Shown one piece after another: positions 9,127-16,942 of a stretch of DNA of 64,000 bases. Each line of letters starts with the position of its first letter. Positions within the stretch are counted from its first letter, which is position 1. The notes below the pieces were generated by a model. That model saw only the letters and a program-made list of their open reading frames with translations. It searched no databases and was not told where the DNA came from. The stretch covers positions 3,100,001-3,164,000 of the forward strand of contig NZ_CP049199.1 in NCBI RefSeq assembly GCF_011045195.1, read 5' to 3'. This DNA is from Caulobacter soli. GTDB lineage: Bacteria; Pseudomonadota; Alphaproteobacteria; Caulobacterales; Caulobacteraceae. The position numbers were made by a program, and so were the translations under genes.

Positions 9127-9351
9127 CTACGACTTGCGCAGGTCTTCCTTCTCGGCGTCGGTGCGCGGCAGCGCGCCGGTGGCCTTGTTGGCGGCGATAT
9201 CATCGGCCGGATCGTCCTTCAGGCCGTCCTTGAAGGCTTTGATGCCCTTGGCCGCGTCGCCCATGATGCCGGACAGCTTGCCGCGCCCGCCAAACAGCAG
9301 GGCCACGACCGCGATCACGATCACCCAGTGGATCCAGCTCATGCTACCCAT
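9127..9351 (-). CDS. tatA: Sec-independent protein translocase TatA
   Basis: TatA forms the transport channel or patch of the Tat system. The 74-residue product has one membrane helix (about residues 6-20), the family motif LFGGRGKL and an amphipathic helix ([16 protein letters not shown]). The ATG at 9351 is used; an internal ATG three codons later would also work. tatB follows after 96 bases. The interval 9352-9493 upstream, before scpB, shows nothing beyond a possible promoter. Confidence 0.95.
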   Translation of the reverse strand: MGSMSWIHWVIVIAVVALLFGGRGKLSGIMGDAAKGIKAFKDGLKDDPADDIAANKATGALPRTDAEKEDLRKS

Positions 9352-9493
9352 GACGACGATGCTCCTTGCGACAGCGGCCCATTAGCCGCTGTGGCGCGTC
9401 CTTACAATATCCATGACAATATAGGCGGTCGCGAGGCGGGGGGCAAAGCGGCGCCGGACGATAAGCCGCCGCCTGCGACGATGTGTAAAGGCC

Positions 9494-10153
9494 TTATCGC
9501 CCTTCCAGGTCTCCCAGGAAATCTTGAGCGAATTCGGGGGCCTCGTCGCCGTCCTCCAGCGGATCCTCGTCCTCGCCGGGGCGCAAGCCCATCGGGTCGG
9601 GCACGGAGAAGCCCGGCGGCAGGTCCAGGGCCAGCAGGCCGGCCGCCCGCATCTCGGCGATTCCCGGCAGGTCGCCGAGCGTCGCCAGGCCGTAGTGTTC
9701 GAGGAAGGCGTCGGTGGTGCCGAAGGTCACCGGGCGGCCCGGCGAGCGACGGCGGCCGCGCATCTTGACCAAGCCCAGCTCCAGCAGCACGTCCAGCGTG
9801 CCCCGGCTGGCCTGCACGCCGCGCACGGCCTCGATCTCGGCCCGCGTGACCGGCTGGTGATAGGCGATGATGGCCAGGGTTTCCTGGGCCGCCTTGGACA
9901 GCCGGCGCGGCTCCTCGCGCTCCTCGGTCATCAGGAAGGCCAGGTCCTGGGCCGTCTGGAACCGCCAGCGGCCGGCCACCTGCGCCAACTCGATACCCCG
10001 GCCGACATAGCGCGTGTGCAGGTCGGCCAGGGCCGCCCCGATATCGGCGCCCTCCGGCAGGCGCTTGGCCAGGTCCTCGAAGCTCAGCGGCTCGGCCGCC
10101 GCGAACAGCAGGGCCTCGATGCAGCGTTCGGTCAGCAAGGGGTCCGGCGCCAT
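9494..10153 (-). CDS. scpB: Segregation and condensation protein ScpB
   Basis: ScpB is the winged-helix dimer subunit of the SMC-ScpAB condensin complex, which compacts and segregates the chromosome. The 219-residue product contains the first winged helix (ALLFAAAEPLSFEDLAKRL), the family motif AAQETLAIIAYHQPVTRAEIEAVRGV (residues about 82-107) and the second wing with GRPVTFGTTDAFLEHYGL. The ATG at 10153 is preferred. Nine further upstream codons to 10180 are open but lie inside a palindromic repeat whose GGAGGGCC also serves as the ribosome site. Confidence 0.93.
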   Translation of the reverse strand: MAPDPLLTERCIEALLFAAAEPLSFEDLAKRLPEGADIGAALADLHTRYVGRGIELAQVAGRWRFQTAQDLAFLMTEEREEPRRLSKAAQETLAIIAYHQPVTRAEIEAVRGVQASRGTLDVLLELGLVKMRGRRRSPGRPVTFGTTDAFLEHYGLATLGDLPGIAEMRAAGLLALDLPPGFSVPDPMGLRPGEDEDPLEDGDEAPEFAQDFLGDLEGR

Positions 10154-10155
10154 CA

Positions 10156-10270
10156 GGCCCTCCCCCCGTGAGGGAGGCAATCGCGAAGCGATCGGTGGGG
10201 GGATACGGCCAAGGTGAGATCACTCCCCCCTCCGGCCCATTCGGGCCGCCTCCCCCACGGGGGGAGGGCC
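10156..10270. repeat. Palindromic intergenic repeat (GGGAGGG type), copy 2, between scpA and scpB
   Basis: The outer arms 10156-10178 and 10248-10270 are inverted copies with one mismatch in 23 bases. Inner hairpins include TCGCGAAGCGA (about 10181-10191) and GGCCCATTCGGGCC (about 10234-10247). The element fills almost the whole gap between scpA and scpB, so it is transcribed within the operon and may act as an RNA stem or attenuator. It ends two bases before the scpB ATG. Confidence 0.85.
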
Positions 10271-10283
10271 TTCGAAAGGCGGC

Positions 10284-11108
10284 TCATACGATCGGCTCCA
10301 GCGGCTCGGCCCGCGTGCGCAGATAGATATCCGAGAAATGCTCCATCTGCCGCGCTTCCAGGATTCCCTCCTTCACCAGCTCCAGGCTGGCCGACAGGGT
10401 CGAGGCCAGGTAGCTGGCGGGGCTGGGGCCGTCGGGGTCATCTTCCCAGCGGTCCAACGGCGCGACGCCCGACAGGGTCGTCCAGTCCTTCATCTCGGGT
10501 AGCAGGTCGCGCAGGCGGTCGCGGGCGTCTTCCAGCGGATAGGCCTGGGGCGGACGCGGCGCGTAGTGGCGGCCGTGCTCGCGTTTGCGCTGGCTGATAT
10601 AGGCGGTCATCAGGGCGTAGAGGTCGCCCTCGAAGCGGGTCGAGGAGACGATCTTCACCGCCTCGGGATCGCCGCGCATGAAGACGTCGCGCTTGAGGAT
10701 CGGCTGTTCCTTCAGGGCCTCGACGGCTTGGCGCATCACGTCCAGCTTGGCCAGGCGGAAGGCCAGTTGGGCCGCCATCTCCTCGGCCGGCGGCTCCTCG
10801 GCCTTGGGGCGTTCGGGCTTGGGCAGCAGCAGGCGCGACTTGAGATAGGCCAGCCAGGCGGCCATCACCAGATAGTCGGCGGCCAGCGAGAAGCGCACGC
10901 GGCGGGCCTGCTGGACGAAGGCCAGGTATTGCTCGGCCAGCTTGGTGATCGACAGCTGCAGCAGGTCGACCTTCTGGCTGCGCGCCAGGGCTAGCAGCAC
11001 GTGCAGCGGACCTTCGTAGCCGTCGATGTCGATGACGAGCGCGGCGCCGTCCTCGGCCGCTTCGTTCGCCGCTTCGAAGTCGAGAGTGGGCTGAAAGCCC
11101 GTGCTCAC
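10284..11108 (-). CDS. scpA: Segregation and condensation protein ScpA
   Basis: ScpA is the kleisin subunit that bridges SMC heads with ScpB. The 274-residue product shows the kleisin N-terminal motif YEGPLHVLLALARSQKVDLL (about 29-48), then ITKLAEQYLAF and the AAWLAYLKSRLLLP helix. The C-terminal winged-helix region contains LELVKEGILEARQ. The GTG at 11108 overlaps the nagZ stop by four bases. scpB follows beyond a palindromic repeat. Confidence 0.95.
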   Translation of the reverse strand: MSTGFQPTLDFEAANEAAEDGAALVIDIDGYEGPLHVLLALARSQKVDLLQLSITKLAEQYLAFVQQARRVRFSLAADYLVMAAWLAYLKSRLLLPKPERPKAEEPPAEEMAAQLAFRLAKLDVMRQAVEALKEQPILKRDVFMRGDPEAVKIVSSTRFEGDLYALMTAYISQRKREHGRHYAPRPPQAYPLEDARDRLRDLLPEMKDWTTLSGVAPLDRWEDDPDGPSPASYLASTLSASLELVKEGILEARQMEHFSDIYLRTRAEPLEPIV

Positions 11109-12130
11109 GCAAACTCACCGTTGAACGCGGCGTCGAAGCGGGTGCGGGCCTGGGCCACGTCCAGCGGCTCGGGAACCTTTACAATCCGCGACATCACAGC
11201 CTGCACGCGGCGCTTAGCCTGCGAGGACAAACGTCCGACGCCCGACATTACCGCCTTCATCTCTGCCATGTCGCCGTTGCAGTGCAGGACCACGTCGCAG
11301 CCAGCGGCCAGGCTATCCTTGGCGCGCTGCCGGAAGTCGCCCGACAGCGCCTTCATCGACAGGTCGTCGCTCATCAGAAGTCCGTCGAAGCCGATGGATT
11401 CGCGAATGATCTTCTTGATGGCCTTCTTCGAGGTCGTGGCCGGGCGAGAGCGATCGATGGCCGTGTAGACGACGTGGGCGGTCATCGCCATGGGCATGTC
11501 CGACAGCACGCGGAACGGCGCGAAATCGCGGGCGTCCAGCTCGGCCAGCTTGGCCTTCACCACCGGCAGCTCCAGGTGGCTGTCGCTCAGGGCGCGGCCG
11601 TGACCGGGGATGTGCTTGATGATCGGCAGGACGCCGCCGGCCAGCAGGCCCTCGGCCGCCGCACGGCCCAGGGTCGCCACCTGTTCGGGCGTGTCGCCAT
11701 AGGCGCGGTCACCGATGATCTCGTGCCCCTTGGGGTCCGGCACGTCCAGCACCGGCACGCAGTCGACATTGATGCCCAGGTCCAACAGGTCATGAGCGAT
11801 CAGCCGCGCGCCCAGGCGCGTGATCTCGCGGGCCACCAGCGGATCGTTGGCCACCAATGCGCCGTAGGCCGCGCCCGGCGGATACTTCTTCCAGTGAGGG
11901 GCTCCAAGGCGGGCGACGCGGCCGCCCTCCTGGTCGATCAGGATGGGAGCGTCGGGACGCCCCACCGTCTCGCGCAACGCCGCCGTCAGGGCTCGAACCT
12001 GGTTCGGGTCGGCGATGTTGCGCTTGAACAGGATGAAGCCCCACGGCTTCACGTCCCGGAAGAACGCGACCTCTTCCGCCGTCAGGGTGGTCCCGGCGCA
12101 GCCGAGGATGGCGGCGGAAATGCTGGCCAT
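11105..12130 (-). CDS. nagZ: Beta-N-acetylhexosaminidase NagZ (GH3)
   Basis: This cytoplasmic GH3 enzyme removes N-acetylglucosamine from recycled muropeptides, and its products influence AmpR-type beta-lactam signalling. The 341-residue protein has the DQEGGRVARL motif (66-75), KHIPGHG (172-178) carrying the catalytic His, and SDDLSM (254-259) carrying the nucleophilic Asp. It lies 13 bases after ftsN and overlaps scpA, consistent with a cell-envelope/chromosome operon. Confidence 0.95.
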   Translation of the reverse strand: MASISAAILGCAGTTLTAEEVAFFRDVKPWGFILFKRNIADPNQVRALTAALRETVGRPDAPILIDQEGGRVARLGAPHWKKYPPGAAYGALVANDPLVAREITRLGARLIAHDLLDLGINVDCVPVLDVPDPKGHEIIGDRAYGDTPEQVATLGRAAAEGLLAGGVLPIIKHIPGHGRALSDSHLELPVVKAKLAELDARDFAPFRVLSDMPMAMTAHVVYTAIDRSRPATTSKKAIKKIIRESIGFDGLLMSDDLSMKALSGDFRQRAKDSLAAGCDVVLHCNGDMAEMKAVMSGVGRLSSQAKRRVQAVMSRIVKVPEPLDVAQARTRFDAAFNGEFA

Positions 12131-12143
12131 GCGCCCTGCTCCC

Positions 12144-12974
12144 TTATTTCACGAAGCAGGATTTGCCGGCGGCGGTCAGGGCGTCGCAGAAGGCCTTGGC
12201 GTCGGCGCGGCTGGCGAAGCCGGTGACGGCGGTGCGGTAGAGCGTCGTGCCGTTCTTGTCGATCGCCTCGACCTTCTTGCCCTTGCCGGCCGCCATGCCC
12301 GGCGCGATGCGGGCGGCGTCGGACCAGGCCTTGTCGGCCAGGGCGGTCGACGATAGGGCCCCGATCTGCACCATGGCCGGGCCACCGCTGGCAGCGGCCG
12401 GCGCCGGGGCAACGGCGGGCTTGGCCGCGACCACGGTCGGCTTGGCGGCGGGCGGCGCGGTCCGCGGCGAGACGGCGGCGGTGGCCAGGCCTTCAATCGT
12501 CGGCGGCTTGCCCGCGGGTTTGGCGGCGGGCGCGGCCGAGACCGGCGCGCTGGGGCCGGCCGGAGCGGGCTTGGCCGGCTGCAGGGTCGCGGTCTGGACT
12601 GGCGCGCTGGGCGGCGGCGGCGTCGGACGCGCCATCGGCGCTTCGGGCTGGGCGGCGAAGGTCGGCGAGGCCTCGGGGGTCTCGTTCTTGTAAATCTGCA
12701 GGCCGGCGGCCGGATCGGTCGGCTGGGCGGCGTCGGCCGGCGGCGGGGTCTTCATCTGGGCGACGGGCTCGCCCACCGTGCGCGGCGGCTCGTTGGGGCC
12801 GCGCACGCCGCCGCGATAGATCAGCAGAACGGCGACCACCAGGGTGGCCAGGACCACCGCGCTGATGATCAGGGTCATGGGCAGGGGCCGCGAGCCGCGA
12901 ACAGGCTGACGCGCGTCGAACGAGAGCGGCGCATCGGTGGGCGGCGTATAGGCGCCGCGGTGGGGATCGGACAT
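12144..12974 (-). CDS. ftsN: Cell division protein FtsN (SPOR-domain)
   Basis: FtsN is an essential late divisome protein that triggers septal peptidoglycan synthesis. The 276-residue product starts MSDPHRGAYTPP, with a short cytoplasmic part, one membrane helix (about residues 34-53), a long Pro/Ala-rich periplasmic linker, and a C-terminal SPOR domain (about 198-276) that binds denuded glycan. Sequence and position before nagZ match the FtsN described in Caulobacter. Twenty-two upstream codons are open but the ATG at 12974 fits the family. A GAATC site (CcrM type) lies at 13020-13024 in the upstream region. Confidence 0.88.
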   Translation of the reverse strand: MSDPHRGAYTPPTDAPLSFDARQPVRGSRPLPMTLIISAVVLATLVVAVLLIYRGGVRGPNEPPRTVGEPVAQMKTPPPADAAQPTDPAAGLQIYKNETPEASPTFAAQPEAPMARPTPPPPSAPVQTATLQPAKPAPAGPSAPVSAAPAAKPAGKPPTIEGLATAAVSPRTAPPAAKPTVVAAKPAVAPAPAAASGGPAMVQIGALSSTALADKAWSDAARIAPGMAAGKGKKVEAIDKNGTTLYRTAVTGFASRADAKAFCDALTAAGKSCFVK

Positions 12975-13145
12975 TCGCGTCGAGGCTCCAGACTTCCATG
13001 CGCGCGGATCGCCGACAGCGAATCGGACGCGCGCCGACATAGTTTATCGGAGCCCGAGCCTACCCAGAACCGTCGTCAGAGAGCGCCTTTATTGCTTTAG
13101 CGCGTCAGACGCTTTTGTCGGCGTCCAACTCAGCTATCGCGCGGT

Positions 13146-14330
13146 CTAGTTCCACACGTCCAGCTGGAACAACTTCCGGTGTTCTTCGATGGCGAAACGG
13201 TCGGTCATGCCCGCGATGTAGTCGCAGACCACGCGGGCGCGGCCGGCTTCGTCGCGGTTCTGCGACCGGGCGAACCATTCCGACGGCAGGACGTCGGGCT
13301 CGGCCAAGAAGAGATTGAACATCTCGGCCAGAATACGGCGGGCCTGGCTGCGCGTGCGATTGACCTTCCAGTGGCGGTACATGCGGGTGTGCAGGAACTG
13401 GCGCAGACGGGCCAGGTCCTCGGCCATGTCCGGCGAGAAGGCGACCAGGGCGTGATCCAGATTGCGCACGTCCTCGGCCGACTGCACGCCGGTGGCGGCG
13501 GCGCGTTGCAGGGTCTCGCCCATCACGTCGTCGACCATGGCGCCGATCATCCGCCGCACGGCCTCAAGCCGGGTCAGGCGCGCGTCGATGTCCGGGCGTT
13601 CGCTGCGCACGGCGGCCAGGATCGGGCCGATCAGCGGCACGTCCAGCAGCTCGTCCAGGGTGATCAGCCCCGCCTCGACCCCGTCGTCGATGTCGTGGTT
13701 GTTGTAGGCGATGTCGTCGGCCAGGGCCGCGACCTGCGCTTCCGCCGACGCCCAGGTGTTCAGGCCCAGCTTGTATTCGCTGTCGTACTTGGAGATCGCC
13801 TTCCAGGACGGCTTGCCCAGCTTCTCGGTCACCGGGCCGTTGTGCTTGATGATCCCTTCCAGGGTCTCCCAGGTCAGGTTCAGGCCGTTGAAGTCCGGAT
13901 AGCGGCGCTCCAGCTCGGTGACGACACGGAAGGTCTGGACGTTGTGGTCGAAGCCGCCGAAAGCCTTCATGCACGACTGCAGCTCGTCCTCGCCGGCGTG
14001 GCCGAACGGCGGGTGGCCGATGTCGTGGCCCAGGGCGATGGTCTCGGCCAGGTCGCTGTCCAGCCCCAGCGCGGTCGCCAGCGATCGCGCCACTTGCGCC
14101 ACTTCCAGCGAATGGGTCAGGCGGGTGCGGAAGTTGTCGCCTTCGTGGGCGACGAACACCTGGGTCTTTTCCTTCAGCCGGCGAAAGGCCGAGGTGTGGA
14201 TGATACGGTCGCGATCACGGGCGAATGGGGTGCGCGTACGGCTCTCGTCTTCCTGGAAGCGGCGGCCTCGCGACTTGGCCGGGTCCTCGGCGTAGGGGGC
14301 GCGCTGAACGAAGAAGGGAGACGACGACAT
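13146..14330 (-). CDS. dgt: Deoxyguanosinetriphosphate triphosphohydrolase-like protein
   Basis: This HD-domain nucleotide hydrolase probably converts dGTP or other dNTPs to the nucleoside and tripolyphosphate. The 394-residue product shows [17 protein letters not shown] with the first metal His, [14 protein letters not shown] with the HD pair, and YNNHDIDDG later on. The length is that of the shorter type 2 dGTPase-like group. It is divergent from erpA. The 171 bases between its stop and ftsN hold no gene. In the C. crescentus order as I remember it, argS sits at this place. Confidence 0.9.
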   Translation of the reverse strand: MSSSPFFVQRAPYAEDPAKSRGRRFQEDESRTRTPFARDRDRIIHTSAFRRLKEKTQVFVAHEGDNFRTRLTHSLEVAQVARSLATALGLDSDLAETIALGHDIGHPPFGHAGEDELQSCMKAFGGFDHNVQTFRVVTELERRYPDFNGLNLTWETLEGIIKHNGPVTEKLGKPSWKAISKYDSEYKLGLNTWASAEAQVAALADDIAYNNHDIDDGVEAGLITLDELLDVPLIGPILAAVRSERPDIDARLTRLEAVRRMIGAMVDDVMGETLQRAAATGVQSAEDVRNLDHALVAFSPDMAEDLARLRQFLHTRMYRHWKVNRTRSQARRILAEMFNLFLAEPDVLPSEWFARSQNRDEAGRARVVCDYIAGMTDRFAIEEHRKLFQLDVWN

Positions 14331-14407
14331 GGAAGGCCTTTGCTGATCGCCCCTTTCCCTGGGACGCGCACGCCCTCATATAGGCGAAGTATGGATTTTC
14401 CACAGCC

Positions 14408-14740
14408 ATGACCGACACAGCCGTAACGCTTTCTTCCAACGCCGCCCGCCGGCTCCACAGCATCTCGGCGGCCGAAGGCCACCCGGTGATGCTGCGCGTC
14501 GCCGTGGACGGCGGCGGCTGCTCGGGCTTCCAGTACCGGTTCGACCTGGTCGAGGCCGCCGAGGCCGACGACCTGCGGGTCGAGCGCGACGGGGCCGCGG
14601 CCCTGGTCGACGTGATCTCCCTGGCCCTGCTGAAGGGCTCGGAGATCGATTTCGTCGACGAACTGGCCGGCGCCGAGTTCCGGGTGCGCAACCCCAACGC
14701 CAAGTCCAGCTGCGGCTGCGGCGTCAGCTTCTCGATCTAG
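14408..14740 (+). CDS. erpA: Iron-sulfur cluster insertion protein (A-type carrier)
   Basis: A-type carriers receive an Fe-S cluster from the assembly scaffold and deliver it to target enzymes. The 110-residue protein has the three ligand cysteines, C38 in GGGCSGFQY and C102/C104 in the C-terminal SCGCGVSF. The sequence and HesB/IscA/ErpA length fit ErpA best; a stand-alone IscA remains possible. It is divergent from dgt and convergent with a small membrane protein gene. Confidence 0.88.
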   Translation: MTDTAVTLSSNAARRLHSISAAEGHPVMLRVAVDGGGCSGFQYRFDLVEAAEADDLRVERDGAAALVDVISLALLKGSEIDFVDELAGAEFRVRNPNAKSSCGCGVSFSI

Positions 14741-14749
14741 CGTCCTGGC

Positions 14750-15088
14750 TTAGGCCGGGACGAATTGCAGGACGGCCAGAGTCGCCGCGGCCCAGGCCAG
14801 GGGCGCGGCCATCGACGCCCAGGCGATCGGCTCGCGGCCACGCCGCCATTGGATCCAGGCCACCAGCGGCGCCAGCAGGCAAACCACCCAGAACCCGGCG
14901 CACAGCACGAAGCCCAGCCAGGCGATCGGATTGAACAGCGATCCGGGCGCGTCGAAGACCAGGGGCGTGAAGATCGCCGCGATCGCGCCCGCCACGGCCA
15001 TGACGCCACAGGTCATCGTCGCCAGCACCAGCAGCAAAAGCCGGTTGCGACGTGAAATCTGGAACCCCGACTTGAGCGCGCCGCCCAT
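14750..15088 (-). CDS. Small membrane protein, unknown function
   Basis: I do not recognise this 112-residue protein. Three hydrophobic segments are visible (about residues 15-39, 49-72 and 86-106 from MGGALK), with Arg-rich loops. The open frame extends upstream to 15124, where it would touch the first base of xthA; the ATG at 15088 leaves a normal divergent promoter gap. It ends nine bases from the erpA stop on the opposite strand. Confidence 0.6.
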   Translation of the reverse strand: MGGALKSGFQISRRNRLLLLVLATMTCGVMAVAGAIAAIFTPLVFDAPGSLFNPIAWLGFVLCAGFWVVCLLAPLVAWIQWRRGREPIAWASMAAPLAWAAATLAVLQFVPA

Positions 15089-15123
15089 GAGCCCTAGCCT
15101 CCCGCCGCCGACTGGAGCCGTCA

Positions 15124-15912
15124 ATGCGCATCGCCACCTGGAACGTCAACTCCGTCAACGCCCGCTTGGAAAGAGTCCTGGAGTGGTTCGAATCGGCGGC
15201 GCCCGACGTGGCCGTGCTCCAGGAGATCAAATGCGTCGACGAGAAGTTCCCGACCGAGGCCTTCGAGCGCCTGGGCTACAACGTCGCCGTCCATGGCCAG
15301 AAGACCTACAACGGCGTGGCCATGCTCTCGAAGTTCCCGATGGAGGATGTGCGCAAGGGCCTGCCCTTCCTGCACGATGACGAGGTCGACGAGCAGGCGC
15401 GCTACATCGAGGCGGTGATCGCCGCCCCCACGCCGTTCCGGATGGTCGGCATCTATCTGCCCAACGGCAATCCGGTCGACACCGAGAAGTTCGACTACAA
15501 GCTGGCCTGGATGCGTCGCCTGCACGCCCACGCCCAGGGCCTGCTGGCCTTGGAAGAACCGCTGGCGATCGCCGGCGACTACAACGTCATTCCCGAGGTC
15601 GAGGACGTGGCCAATCCCGAGGCGTGGGTGAATGACGCCCTGTTCCGCCTGGAAAGCCGGGGCGCGTTCCGGGCGCTCAAGAACCTGGGCCTCACCGACG
15701 CCTACATGCAGGTCGACGGCGCCCCGGGCGGCTACACCTTCTGGGACTACCAGGCCGGCGCCTGGCCCCGGAACCTGGGCATCCGCATCGACCACCTTCT
15801 GCTGTCGCCCCAGGCGGCCGACAAGCTGGCCGGCGTGGTGATCCATCGCGACGAGCGCGACAAGGAAAAGCCGTCCGACCACGTGCCCGTCGTGGCCGAA
15901 CTCAACCTCTGA
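15124..15912 (+). CDS. xthA: Exodeoxyribonuclease III
   Basis: This is an AP endonuclease and 3'-5' exonuclease of base-excision repair. The 262-residue product starts MRIATWNVNSVNAR, then LQEIKC with the metal-binding Glu, the IAGDYNVIP motif, and a C-terminal RIDHLLLS plus KPSDHVPV with the catalytic Asp-His. Length and motifs are those of the family. The start has an extra-short upstream region shared with the divergent membrane protein. Confidence 0.95.
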   Translation: MRIATWNVNSVNARLERVLEWFESAAPDVAVLQEIKCVDEKFPTEAFERLGYNVAVHGQKTYNGVAMLSKFPMEDVRKGLPFLHDDEVDEQARYIEAVIAAPTPFRMVGIYLPNGNPVDTEKFDYKLAWMRRLHAHAQGLLALEEPLAIAGDYNVIPEVEDVANPEAWVNDALFRLESRGAFRALKNLGLTDAYMQVDGAPGGYTFWDYQAGAWPRNLGIRIDHLLLSPQAADKLAGVVIHRDERDKEKPSDHVPVVAELNL

Positions 15913-15969
15913 CATTTCGTGACAAAACCCCGTCTGTTCGAAATCACTGACTCCCGCTAGCCTGATCCC

Positions 15970-16821
15970 ATGAGCGAACTCTGGCGTCTTTTGCTGCTCG
16001 TGACCCTGTCGGCGTCCGCGGTGACCTTCGTGGGCAGCGCCGCGATATGGTTCATGGACGAGGAGCGCCGGATCCGCCGGTCGCTGCGCCACGTCCTGAA
16101 GGGCGCGCCGGAAACCGTGATCGTCGCCAAGGGGCGCGGCCGGGGCGCGGGCTTCAACTTCACGACCAACCAGGCCGCCGTGGCCTGGGACAGCGGCGCC
16201 TGGTGCCTGATCTACCGCATCGACGAGCTGATGGGGGCCGAGCTGTCGGTCGACGGCCAGGTGATCGGCCGGGTGTTCCGGGGCGAGCAGCGCCGGGCCA
16301 TCGACCAGATCGTCCAACAGGCCGCCCAGGTGACCCTGAAGCTGATCTTCGACGACCCTCGCCATCCCGACTTCGAGCTGGACCTGTGGCTGGAGGGCGA
16401 CCAGCAGCGCCGCGAGACCCGCTCGCCGGCTGACGCCATCCAGGAAGCCAATCGCTGGCTGCTGCGCGCCGACGCCATCGTGCGCCGCCCGCTGGCGCCG
16501 AAGTCCAAGCCCGCCCCGGCGTCCGAACCGGCCATCCAGACCCGCACGCCCGTCGTCGAGCCGGAAGCCGCCCCCGCCGCGCCCAAGCCCTACACGCCGG
16601 CCCTCGAAGCCGTCAGCGCCGCGCCCCAGGCCCGACCGACCGCCACCGCCCCGCTGTTCGACGAGATCGACACCACCGCCGATCCAGCGGAGGCCCCTTG
16701 GGACGACGACCTGGACGACGATCCGCCGCCGATCCCGGAAAAGACCTTCAAGCCGATCTCCAAGGCCTCGCGCCCGCCCAAGGGCGACCAGAACGAACTG
16801 CCCTTCGACCTGGACGACTGA
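15970..16821 (+). CDS. Conserved hypothetical protein with one N-terminal membrane segment
   Basis: I cannot name this 283-residue protein. One membrane helix lies at residues 7-27. A globular region (about 40-175) contains FNFTTNQAAVAWDSGAWCL and an Ile/Val-rich central part. An Ala/Pro-rich linker follows, and the tail is strongly acidic (DEIDTTADPAEAPWDDDLDDD). The layout suggests a membrane-anchored cytoplasmic or periplasmic domain with a disordered tail. It follows xthA by 57 bases. Confidence 0.75.
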   Translation: MSELWRLLLLVTLSASAVTFVGSAAIWFMDEERRIRRSLRHVLKGAPETVIVAKGRGRGAGFNFTTNQAAVAWDSGAWCLIYRIDELMGAELSVDGQVIGRVFRGEQRRAIDQIVQQAAQVTLKLIFDDPRHPDFELDLWLEGDQQRRETRSPADAIQEANRWLLRADAIVRRPLAPKSKPAPASEPAIQTRTPVVEPEAAPAAPKPYTPALEAVSAAPQARPTATAPLFDEIDTTADPAEAPWDDDLDDDPPPIPEKTFKPISKASRPPKGDQNELPFDLDD

Positions 16822-16872
16822 TCCCGGCCAGCGTCGTTGGCCAAAGCCCTCTGTACGTCGCCTTTGGAATAA

Positions 16873-16886
16873 TGGTACCGCTCCCA
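16873..16886 (+). promoter_or_regulatory. Possible LacI-type operator before the xylosidase gene
   Basis: The 14-base TGGTACCGCTCCCA is an imperfect palindrome: five of seven half-site bases match, centred on GC. This is the form typical of LacI-family operators, and xylose genes of Caulobacter are controlled by a LacI-type repressor. It lies 57 bases before the ATG of the GH39 gene. An inverted CCAAAG/CTTTGG pair also flanks the region just upstream. Function is inferred. Confidence 0.35.
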
Positions 16887-16942
16887 AAGAAGCAGCGCCA
16901 AGCGATACGAGCGCGACATCACGCCGGGAAGGACCGTCCGCC

